DNA of 12,850 bases, from assembly GCA_045605145.1 (NCBI GenBank), contig JAZUPH010000064.1, forward strand, positions 1 to 12,850, read 5' to 3'. How positions within the stretch are numbered: the stretch's first letter is position 1; the number at the start of each line of letters is the position of its first letter. Position numbers and translations under genes: made by a program. This DNA is from CAMNAO01 sp045605145. GTDB lineage: Bacteria > Bacillota > Clostridia > Oscillospirales > Oscillospiraceae. Shown piece by piece: positions 1-5,650 of this stretch. Under the pieces are notes generated by a model. It searched no databases and was not told the origin of the DNA. It saw only the letters and a list, made by a program, of their open reading frames with translations.

Positions 1-21
1 TTGTACCTATTCATTATTTCT

Positions 22-50
22 ATTATACATTGGTGTATGCGGTTTTTCAA
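22..50 (-). promoter_or_regulatory. Sigma-A type promoter, minus strand, firing off the left edge
   Basis: Read on the minus strand, there is a -35 box TTGAAA (plus positions 45-50) and a perfect -10 box TATAAT (22-27), separated by exactly 17 bp. The start would fall near position 15, so the transcript lies almost entirely outside the window. It probably serves a minus-strand gene or RNA to the left. No coding start for that gene is visible here. Confidence 0.7.
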
Positions 51-199
51 CAGTCTGGTATAGGTTGCTCCATTGATAACAAGCAACGGATTTGCTGCAG
101 CAAACCAGCTTGTCCGGGGATACCCCTGATACCCTGCCAGAAAGGATCTGAAAGAAGCAGAGAAATGTATCTTCTTAGTACATTTCATTCTAAAGCCCA
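51..199. other. AT-richer gene-free block with several small inverted repeats
   Basis: No supportable gene lies here. The stretch contains four inverted repeats in a row. GTTGCT pairs with AGCAAC (64-69 with 82-87, 12-nt loop). A perfect 14-bp palindrome TTTGCTGCAGCAAA lies at 91-104. GGGG-ATA-CCCC lies at 116-126. GAAATGTA pairs with TACATTTC (162-169 with 179-186, 9-nt loop). GC content of bases 1-240 is about 40% by count, well below the neighbouring coding DNA. On the minus strand it lies between the tRNA terminator and the left-edge promoter, so it is upstream regulatory or acquired DNA. Function unknown. Confidence 0.4.
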
Positions 200-245
200 G
201 AAAGAAATCGAGTGTCCATAACTTAAGTCCGTTATGAACACTCGA
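199..245 (-). terminator. Rho-independent terminator of tRNA-Pro
   Basis: An almost perfect 15-bp stem with one C-A mismatch spans 208-245 around an 8-nt loop (223-230). On the minus strand it is followed by the pyrimidine tract TTTCTTTC (about 207-200). It starts two bases after the encoded CCA end of the tRNA, which fits a terminator for the minus-strand tRNA gene. Confidence 0.75.
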
Positions 246-247
246 TA

Positions 248-323
248 TGGTCCGAGTGACAGGATTCGAACCTGCGGCATCCTGCTCCCAAAGCAGGCGC
301 GCTACCAACTGCGCTACACCCGG
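248..323 (-). tRNA. tRNA-Pro (anticodon UGG), CCA encoded
   Basis: The minus strand folds into a complete 76-nt cloverleaf. The acceptor stem pairs 323-317 with 258-252 and has one G-U pair. The D arm has GCGC stems around AGTTGGTA. The anticodon stem is CCTGC/GCAGG with loop TTTGGGA, so anticodon TGG lies at 290-288 and reads proline CCN codons, chiefly CCA. The variable loop is the 5-nt ATGCC, and the T loop is TTCGAAT. Discriminator A is followed by an encoded CCA (250-248). Variable-loop position 46 is G (plus position 278), the base methylated by TrmB, whose gene is the next one along; adjacency alone does not prove a functional link. A terminator follows directly, and a minus promoter lies about 180 nt upstream. 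Confidence 0.97.
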
Positions 324-384
324 ATATGGTATTAAGTTGTAAATAATCTTCCTCACCGGGGGGCTTGTTTGCGCCTGCTTTGTC

Positions 385-467
385 CGCCCGCCTTGCCGTT
401 AGCGGCCACTCGCTTCGCTGCTGCTCGCGACTGCCCGACGGCTGCGGAAAAAGCGCCCGCCTTGCCG
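385..467. repeat. Pair of 14-bp direct repeats in the tRNA leader
   Basis: The sequence CGCCCGCCTTGCCG occurs at 385-398 and again at 454-467, 69 bp apart. The first copy continues into a small GCCG-TTAG-CGGC hairpin. Both copies would lie within the 5' leader of the minus-strand tRNA transcript. No function is known to me. Confidence 0.5.
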
Positions 468-510
468 CAAACCGGGATCAAAGCGCCCTTATCGTTGCGG
501 CGACCGTGTC

Positions 511-539
511 ATTATACTACATTTGGCGCGCCGCCGCAA
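511..539 (-). promoter_or_regulatory. Promoter for the tRNA-Pro transcript
   Basis: On the minus strand a perfect TATAAT (plus positions 511-516) lies 17 bp downstream of TTGCGG (534-539), a partial -35 box. A start near position 504 would give a leader of roughly 180 nt before the mature tRNA 5' end. No better promoter is apparent closer to the tRNA. A weaker plus-strand candidate (TTATCG 489-494, 18 bp, TATACT 513-518) overlaps it. Confidence 0.55.
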
Positions 540-582
540 TAGCGAAAATCCGCAACCTGTGGGAAAAAATCCGCGGATTATG

Positions 583-611
583 CTGTCAACGGGGCGCATC
601 TGTGCTATAAT
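583..611 (+). promoter_or_regulatory. Promoter of trmB, extended -10 type
   Basis: TATAAT at 606-611 is preceded by TG at 603-604 (the extended -10 arrangement) and by CTGTCA at 583-588 with a 17-bp spacer. Transcription should start near 618, giving a leader of about 75 nt for trmB. The 12-bp palindrome at 568-579 abuts the -35 box and is a plausible operator, though no regulator is identified. Confidence 0.7.
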
Positions 612-692
612 AACCCTTGCACAAAAGGCTGCGCGCAGAGCGAAACGCGGAATGCCGCCGCCGGACAGATACTAAAACAGACGGTGACAGTT

Positions 693-1808
693 ATGAGAAT
701 GAGAAAGAAACCCAACCTTGATGCCCGGATGGAGCGCAGCGGCGCGGCCCTTGTGGATGCGCCGGAGACTTTGCGCGGCCGCTGGCTGGACAGCTACCCG
801 GGGCATAAAATGCTGGCGGTGGAGCTGGGCTGCGGCAAGGGCCGCTTCACTGTTGATACCGCCCAGGCCGAGCCGGAGCTGTTCATCGCGGCGGTTGAGC
901 GCGTGCCCGAGGCCGTTGTGGTGGGCATGGAACGGGCCGTTGCCCGAGGCGTGGAGAATGTCAGATTCATCGACATGGACGTGGCGGAGCTTCACCGGGT
1001 GTTCGCGCCGGGGGAGGCGGACAGGATATACATAAATTTCTGCGATCCGTGGCCGGGTAAGGGTCATGCGCATCGCCGCCTTACCGCGCCGGACTTTCTG
1101 ACCCTGTACAGAACCGTGCTCAAGCCGGGTGGCGAGATACATTTCAAGACGGACAATGTCCCACTGTTCGACTGGAGCGTTGAGCAGTTTGAGCGCTGCG
1201 GCTGGGAGCTTGTGCTGGTGACCCACGACCTGCATAAAAACGGCGTGTGCGAGGTGATGACCGATTATGAGGCTAAATTCCACGCACAGGGCATGCCCAT
1301 CTGCAAGTGTGTTGCCCGCCGATCCATGACGAAGGAGTTGCCCATGGTCATTGAAGAGATGCGCCCCACGAATGTGCTGTGCCTGCCTGTTGTACCGGGC
1401 GCAAATTCGCGCACCGCGGCACAGGAGCGGATGCTTACCGAGCTGAAGACGGCAATGGACGAAAGCTGCGCGCTTAATATCGGCTGGCTCAGCCGGGATG
1501 AAGGCGGCAATGCGGTGGTGGACGAGGAGTATATCAGCACAGCCCTCATCTACGATGATCTTTCCGTGGAGGGGATAAACCAGATGCTTTCCGCCGGCGC
1601 CATGCCCGAGACGCTGCCCGGCGCCCGCTACGCCGTGTTTGAAACGACGCAGGCCGATTTCCGCATGGCATGGGGCGAGATGCTCAAAACCGTGGACGCC
1701 CGCGGCTATGCCCTTGATGAGCTCAAGCCCGTGCTGTGGCGCCTGTCCTCGGCCATGCTGCACGACAGCATGTGCCAGCTTTGCATCCCCGTGAAATATA
1801 AATACTGA
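693..1808 (+). CDS. trmB: tRNA (guanine-46-N7)-methyltransferase fused to a GyrI-like effector-binding domain
   Basis: The N-terminal part (residues 1-200) is TrmB, the SAM-dependent enzyme making m7G46 in tRNA variable loops. It shows the SAM loop GCGKG (46-50), DPWP (118-121), RRL (128-130), FKTDN (151-155) and the terminal TDYEAKF (190-196). Normal bacterial TrmB ends about here, near 210-220 residues. This protein runs to 371. Residues 218-371 resemble GyrI-like/AraC effector-binding domains, with GARYAVFETT in the middle and IPVK near the end. I chose ATG 693 because the product then starts MRMRKKPNL, as TrmB does, and GGTGA (683-687) sits 5 nt upstream; an in-frame GTG at 684 adds three residues. 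The loop normally rich in Lys/Arg after DPWP reads GKGHAH. The gene is monocistronic, between its own promoter and a terminator. The TrmB call is firm; the C-terminal domain is recognised by pattern only. Confidence 0.93.
   Translation: MRMRKKPNLDARMERSGAALVDAPETLRGRWLDSYPGHKMLAVELGCGKGRFTVDTAQAEPELFIAAVERVPEAVVVGMERAVARGVENVRFIDMDVAELHRVFAPGEADRIYINFCDPWPGKGHAHRRLTAPDFLTLYRTVLKPGGEIHFKTDNVPLFDWSVEQFERCGWELVLVTHDLHKNGVCEVMTDYEAKFHAQGMPICKCVARRSMTKELPMVIEEMRPTNVLCLPVVPGANSRTAAQERMLTELKTAMDESCALNIGWLSRDEGGNAVVDEEYISTALIYDDLSVEGINQMLSAGAMPETLPGARYAVFETTQADFRMAWGEMLKTVDARGYALDELKPVLWRLSSAMLHDSMCQLCIPVKYKY
1331..1346 (+). promoter_or_regulatory. Internal ribosome-binding site at the TrmB/GyrI-like boundary
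   Basis: GAAGGAG (1331-1337) lies 6 nt before an in-frame ATG (1344-1346), exactly where the methyltransferase part ends and the C-terminal domain begins. Initiation here would make a free 154-residue GyrI-like protein from the same mRNA. The SD match is better than the one at the main start. It could also be coincidental, since it encodes the residues T-K-E-L. Confidence 0.4.
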
Positions 1809-1826
1809 CAGTTTCCCTAAAGTGTG

Positions 1827-1855
1827 AGGGTCGGCCCGTGCCGGCCCTTTTTTTT
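1827..1855 (+). terminator. Rho-independent terminator of trmB
   Basis: A 9-bp GC-rich stem (AGGGTCGGC pairing with GCCGGCCCT, one G-U pair) closes a CCGT loop and is followed by eight T residues (1848-1855). It lies 18 bp after the trmB stop and isolates trmB from the downstream operon. Confidence 0.93.
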
Positions 1856-1926
1856 GCATGACAAAAACCGCGGGCTATGGGCGTGGATACAAAAAGGGTT
1901 ATATCTTTGAAAGATCCCGTCGTACC

Positions 1927-1982
1927 AAAGCCTCCCTCTGATGAGGGAGGTGGAATTTGCAGAGCAAATGACGGAGGGAGAG
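1927..1982. repeat. Palindromic intergenic repeat of a dispersed Clostridia type
   Basis: Two hairpins stand side by side. CCTCCCTC-TGAT-GAGGGAGG is at 1931-1950 (8-bp perfect stem). ATTTGC-AGA-GCAAAT is at 1955-1969 (6-bp perfect stem). They are followed by a second purine block GGAGGGAG (1973-1980) that could pair instead with the first pyrimidine arm. From memory, very similar blocks (CCTCCCTC, spacer, GAGGGAGGTGG, small variable hairpin, GACGGAGGGAG) are scattered between genes in many Oscillospirales and Lachnospirales genomes. I cannot check copy number here. It does not look like a terminator because no T tract follows. Confidence 0.7.
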
Positions 1983-2031
1983 AAAACGGGAAAGAAAATT
2001 TGCGACTTCACGGATAGTTAATAAAAAAGAC

Positions 2032-2061
2032 TTGAACGGGTGAGCAGTTGTGATATATAAT
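2032..2061 (+). promoter_or_regulatory. Promoter of the U32-maf-mreCD-mrdA operon
   Basis: TTGAAC (2032-2037) and a perfect TATAAT (2056-2061) are 18 bp apart, in an AT-rich stretch after the trmB terminator and the palindromic repeat. The expected start near 2068 gives a leader of about 53 nt that includes the possible leader ORF at 2092-2109. Confidence 0.75.
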
Positions 2062-2091
2062 AACTTTGTATCTCTGTTTATAAGGAGAAGT

Positions 2092-2109
2092 ATGCCGCAC
2101 AACTGGTGA
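2092..2109 (+). CDS. Possible five-codon leader ORF (MPHNW)
   Basis: ATG at 2092 opens a five-codon frame ending in TGA at 2107-2109. It has its own SD, AAGGAG (2082-2087), 4 nt upstream. The stop codon overlaps the SD of the next gene (GTGAGGAG, 2107-2114 region), so ribosomes finishing it would be placed on the next start. It is out of frame with the U32 gene (29 nt apart), so it is not an alternative start. It may be translational coupling, or a chance AAGGAG-ATG pair. Confidence 0.3.
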   Translation: MPHNW

Positions 2110-2120
2110 GGAGAATATAG

Positions 2121-4223
2121 ATGATAGAAATTCTGGCACCCGCCGGCTCTCCCGAGGCCGTGATTGCCGCCGTGCAGAACGGCGCCGACGCCGTGTATCT
2201 GGGCTTTGGCGACTTCAATGCCCGCCGCAACGCCAAAAACTTTACAGAAAAAGAGTTCGCACAGGCGGCGGAGTACTGCCGCGTGCGCGATGTGAAGACA
2301 TATGTGACGCTCAACACCCTGGTGGGTGACCGTGAGCTTGACGGCGCAGTGAAGCTGGCCCGCACCGCGTGGAAGCTGGGGGCCGACGCCCTCATCGTGC
2401 AGGATCTGGGTCTTGTCAAGGCCATCCGCCAGGCGCTGCCCGAGCTGCCGCTGCACGCCAGCACACAGATGAGCATACACAATCTTGAGGGGGCAAAGCT
2501 GGCAGGGGCGATGGGCCTTAGCCGCGTTGTCCTGGCGAGGGAACTGAGCCTTAAAAACATTCGTCATATAACCGAGAACGCCGGGGTAGAGACCGAGGTG
2601 TTCATCCACGGTGCGCTGTGCATGAGCTATTCCGGCCAGTGCTACATGAGCGCGGTCATCGGCCGCAGAAGCGGGAACCGCGGACTGTGCGCCCAGCCCT
2701 GCCGACAGGCCTACAACGTGGGCACAAAGGGCAATGAGTACCCGCTCAGCCTTAAAGACAACTGCCTTGTGGGCGCCCTGCCCGCACTGGAGAGGGCGGG
2801 TGTCGCCAGCCTGAAGATTGAGGGGCGGATGAAGCGCCCTGAGTATGTTGGTATAGTCACCAGCGTGTACTCCAAGGTGCTTCGCCACGGTGAGGCGGCT
2901 ACGGAAGAGGATCTGCGCATTCTCAGGCAGGCCTTCTCCCGGGACGGCTTTACCGACGATTACCTGCGCGGTACCCACGGCCCCCAGATGCTGGGCGTGC
3001 GCCGTGAGGAGGACAAGCCCTCCGCCGCCACTCTCGCCCTGTTTGACACCACCCGCCGCAACTATCTTAACGGCGAGTATCAGCGCGTGCCGGTGAATTT
3101 CGCGGCAATTATCAAGAAGGATACCCTGTCCAAGCTGGCAGTGCGTGACAATGACGGCAACATGGCCGCCGTTGAGGGGCCTGTACCCGAGTACGCCTTC
3201 CACCTTGAGCTGTCCCAGAACCGCCTGAAGACCCAGCTGTCCAAGTCCGGCGGCACGCCCTTTATCTGCGACGGCCTGCGCTCGGACATTGAGCCGGGAC
3301 TGAGCCTGTCTGTCAGCCAGATTAATGAGATGCGCCGCAACCTGCTGTCCCAGCTTGTGGAAAAGCGCCGTGAGCTTAAGGGTGAGCGGGATGTAAGCGG
3401 CAAGTATGAGCCGGTGGGTGAGGCCACGGCGGCACACGAGCTGCCGGTGCTGAATATCTCCGTCATGAAGGCGGAGCAGCTTTCCCCTCAGCTTGCCGAC
3501 TATGCGCCCCACACCCTGTACATCCCCATGGAAGAGCTGCGCAAGGCCCAGGGCAAGCTGGATATGTTCACCAAAGCCGGATCCAACATCGCGGTCATCG
3601 TGCCCCGCATCATCCACGACCACGAGCTGGAGGACGTCAAAGCCGAGCTGCGCTTTGCCCTGGATCACGGGGTGAAAGAGGCGCTGGTGGGCAACATCGG
3701 CCATATTGTGATGTGCCGCCAGATGGGCTTTACCGTCAGGGGCGATTTCGGCCTGAATATTTACAATTCCCACGCCCTTGAGGTGGTGCGCACTTTCGGC
3801 CTTGCCTCTGCCACGGCGTCTTTTGAGCTGCGTATGAGCCAGATCCGCGCCCTGACCAAGACGCTGGATACCGAGCTTATCGTCTACGGGCGCCTGCCGC
3901 TGATGATAACGGAGAACTGTGTGGCGAAAAATTCCACCGGCGTATGCTCCTGCGACACATTTGCGGGCATCACGGATAAGAACGGCTTCACCTTCCCGGT
4001 GGTCAAGAGCTACAACTGCCGCAATGTGGTGCTCAACTCCCAGAAGCTGTTCCTTGCCGACAGAAGCGCAGACTATACCTCCGCCGGGCTTTGGGGCGTG
4101 CGCCTTGCCTTCACCACCGAGAACGCGCGTGAATGCCTCAACATCACCCGCCGCTATCTGGACGACAGCGATTATGAGCCCGGTTCCTTCACCCGCGGCC
4201 TGTATTACCGAGGTGTGGAATGA
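2121..4223 (+). CDS. Peptidase U32 family protein, RlhA/TrhP-type RNA hydroxylation factor
   Basis: A 700-residue protein starting MIEILAPAGSPEAV, the hallmark U32 N terminus. The U32 signature follows (FIHGALC ... YSGQC). Cys167, Cys174, Cys190 and Cys194 form the conserved set linked in this family to an iron-sulfur cluster, with RSGNRG and CAQPCR around the last two. A DUF3656-like insert spans about 325-420. A C-terminal half contains a second cysteine group (Cys600, Cys609, Cys611). Length and the insert resemble E. coli RlhA (5-hydroxycytidine in 23S rRNA). The TrhP relatives that hydroxylate tRNA U34 are usually shorter. Despite the family name, protease activity is doubtful, and which RNA is modified here is unknown. 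ATG 2121 has GTGAGGAG about 7 nt upstream. The stop overlaps the maf start (ATGA), indicating coupled translation. First gene of the operon. Confidence 0.9.
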   Translation: MIEILAPAGSPEAVIAAVQNGADAVYLGFGDFNARRNAKNFTEKEFAQAAEYCRVRDVKTYVTLNTLVGDRELDGAVKLARTAWKLGADALIVQDLGLVKAIRQALPELPLHASTQMSIHNLEGAKLAGAMGLSRVVLARELSLKNIRHITENAGVETEVFIHGALCMSYSGQCYMSAVIGRRSGNRGLCAQPCRQAYNVGTKGNEYPLSLKDNCLVGALPALERAGVASLKIEGRMKRPEYVGIVTSVYSKVLRHGEAATEEDLRILRQAFSRDGFTDDYLRGTHGPQMLGVRREEDKPSAATLALFDTTRRNYLNGEYQRVPVNFAAIIKKDTLSKLAVRDNDGNMAAVEGPVPEYAFHLELSQNRLKTQLSKSGGTPFICDGLRSDIEPGLSLSVSQINEMRRNLLSQLVEKRRELKGERDVSGKYEPVGEATAAHELPVLNISVMKAEQLSPQLADYAPHTLYIPMEELRKAQGKLDMFTKAGSNIAVIVPRIIHDHELEDVKAELRFALDHGVKEALVGNIGHIVMCRQMGFTVRGDFGLNIYNSHALEVVRTFGLASATASFELRMSQIRALTKTLDTELIVYGRLPLMITENCVAKNSTGVCSCDTFAGITDKNGFTFPVVKSYNCRNVVLNSQKLFLADRSADYTSAGLWGVRLAFTTENARECLNITRRYLDDSDYEPGSFTRGLYYRGVE

Positions 4224-4792
4224 GAATAGTGCTGGCTTCGGCATCACCGAGGCGGCGTGAGCTGCTGGGTGTGATGGGCCTGAAAGATTTTGAGATCATG
4301 ACCGCTCCCGGTGAGGAGACGGATTTTAACCATCTGCCACCCATGGAGCGGGTGGAGGCCATCGCCCTTGACAAGGCGCGGCGCAGTGCCGCGGCCGCAG
4401 GGGATGACGCCCTTGTGATATCGGCGGACACACTGGTATTTGTGGACGGCGCGGCGCTGGGCAAGCCCCGGGATAAAGAGGACGCGGTAAAAATGCTCTC
4501 ATCCCTCTCCGGGCGTGAGCACTATGTGGCCACCGGTGTCGCCATGATATATAAGGGGGAAGAGCTGCTGGATGCCCGGCTTACCACGGTGCGCTTTGCA
4601 AAGCTCACTCCGGCACAGATCGAGGCATATGTGGCCACCAATGAGCCGATGGATAAAGCCGGTGCCTACGGCATCCAGGGCCGGGGCAGCGTGCTTATCG
4701 AGGGTATTGAGGGCGACTACTTCAATGTGATGGGTCTGCCCATACGAAAGGTTTACGAAATGCTGGGGCATTTCGGCGTAAGTATATTGTAA
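4220..4792 (+). CDS. maf: Maf family nucleoside triphosphate pyrophosphatase
   Basis: A 190-residue protein of normal family length. Maf proteins hydrolyse dTTP, UTP and modified pyrimidine nucleotides to monophosphates and are linked to septum inhibition in Bacillus. It shows the N-terminal SxSPRR motif (LASASPRRRELL, residues 5-16), the catalytic-base region ISADTLV with Asp70, LGKPRD (80-85), NEPMDKAGAYGIQG (141-154) and GDYFNVMGLP (165-174). The start overlaps the U32 stop as ATGA, with CGAGGTG ending 4 nt upstream. It lies 15 bp before mreC; maf beside mreB/C/D is a common arrangement in Firmicutes, although mreB is absent here. I see nothing defective. Confidence 0.95.
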   Translation: MRIVLASASPRRRELLGVMGLKDFEIMTAPGEETDFNHLPPMERVEAIALDKARRSAAAAGDDALVISADTLVFVDGAALGKPRDKEDAVKMLSSLSGREHYVATGVAMIYKGEELLDARLTTVRFAKLTPAQIEAYVATNEPMDKAGAYGIQGRGSVLIEGIEGDYFNVMGLPIRKVYEMLGHFGVSIL

Positions 4793-4807
4793 AGACGGAG
4801 ACTTGCT

Positions 4808-5644
4808 GTGAAAAAATTGTTCAGGAAAATAAGCGTCAAGGTGCTGTGTGTTGCGCTGGTCATCGCGCTTATATCGGCCCTTTCCATCTCCTTTAGCAGC
4901 AGCGGGCGCGACATTATCACCACCGCTGCCAATGTGGTGCTGCAGCCGATACGCAGTGCCATGAGCTATCTGGTGGGCGAGTTTGAGCATTTGTATATGT
5001 ATATGTACAGGTATGACCAGCTCAGCGAGGAGAACACGCGGCTTAAAATGCAGCTTGCCGAGATGGAGGAGCAGTACCGCGGCTACAGCGAGGTGTACTC
5101 GGAGAATGAGCGCCTTCGCGGCCTTCTGGATCTGCAGGAATTCCGCTCGGAATATACGATGGAGGCGGCTGTCATCGTCTCCTGGTCTGCGTCCAATTTT
5201 GAATCGGCCTTCACCATAAACCGCGGCTCTGCCGACGGTATTGAGCTGAAGGACTGCGTCATCGACCAGTTCGGCAATGTTATCGGCATGGTCACCGAGC
5301 TGACCGAAACCACAGCGGTGGTTTCCACCATCATCAACACCTCCAGCAGTATGGGCGCCCTGGTCAGCGAGACCGGCGACAGCGGCATTGCCCGCGGCGA
5401 TTTTAGCCGCATGCAGGAGGGGACGCTGAAGCTGGACTATCTGCCTGAGGAGGCGGAGCTTATCAGCGGCTTTTCCGTGGTCACCTCCGGCAGCAGCGGA
5501 CTTATGCCCGAGGGGCTTCTCATCGGCAAGATCACTGACATGAACATAAACGCCTCCGGCGTGGGCAACTATGCGGTCATCACCCCGGCGGCTGAATTTA
5601 ACACGCTGGAATTTGTATACGTTATTACTGATTTCGAGGATTGA
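4808..5644 (+). CDS. mreC: Rod shape-determining protein MreC
   Basis: A 278-residue protein. MreC is a membrane-anchored extracytoplasmic scaffold of the elongasome that binds MreD and class B PBPs. There is a basic N terminus and one membrane span (about 10-30), then a predicted coiled coil (about 68-112, rich in Glu/Leu/Arg heptads). Two beta domains follow, carrying INRGSADGI (137-145) and the family hallmark TSGSSGLMPEGLLIGKI near 228-244. The start is GTG 4808, with GGAG 7 nt upstream; product MKKLFRKISV fits an MreC start. It is 15 bp after maf and 6 bp before mreD, so co-transcribed. Confidence 0.96.
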   Translation: MKKLFRKISVKVLCVALVIALISALSISFSSSGRDIITTAANVVLQPIRSAMSYLVGEFEHLYMYMYRYDQLSEENTRLKMQLAEMEEQYRGYSEVYSENERLRGLLDLQEFRSEYTMEAAVIVSWSASNFESAFTINRGSADGIELKDCVIDQFGNVIGMVTELTETTAVVSTIINTSSSMGALVSETGDSGIARGDFSRMQEGTLKLDYLPEEAELISGFSVVTSGSSGLMPEGLLIGKITDMNINASGVGNYAVITPAAEFNTLEFVYVITDFED

Positions 5645-5650
5645 GTACAG

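Larger units (their letters stand above)
324..582. other. Gene-free intergenic stretch: tRNA leader and divergent promoter zone
   Basis: From the tRNA 5' end to the trmB start (324-692) I find no credible gene. The 81-codon open frame at 365-610 has no Shine-Dalgarno sequence, has a skewed Arg/Cys/Ser-rich composition and runs into the trmB promoter. The stretch holds a minus promoter (511-539), a 14-bp direct repeat (385-398 and 454-467), and a 12-nt block (371-382) that is the inverted repeat of part of the tRNA. An 8-bp inverted repeat, TTGCGGCG (495-502) with CGCCGCAA (532-539), flanks the minus -10 box. A perfect 12-bp palindrome AATCCGCGGATT (568-579) sits just before the trmB -35 box and could be an operator. 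Confidence 0.5.

Noticed and set aside
30..221. A 63-codon plus-strand open frame at the left edge
   Set aside because: No SD and no recognisable family; it covers several inverted repeats and ends within the tRNA terminator. An IS transposase tail was considered, but too little sequence supports it.
340..480. A second, degenerate tRNA gene in the leader region
   Set aside because: Only the 12-nt complementarity to the anticodon arm was found. No acceptor, D or T arm can be drawn around it.
365..610. An 81-codon plus-strand open frame between tRNA-Pro and trmB
   Set aside because: No Shine-Dalgarno sequence, biased Arg/Cys/Ser composition, overlaps both promoters and the direct repeats, and ends inside the trmB -10 box.
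1899..4247. A 782-codon open frame on the minus strand opposite the U32 gene, with similar long minus frames at 672-1859, 9873-11291 and 11077-12738
   Set aside because: These mirror strongly coding plus-strand genes. Their products are His/Leu/Ala/Gly-rich low-quality sequence with no recognisable motif, a known by-product of GC-rich codon bias.
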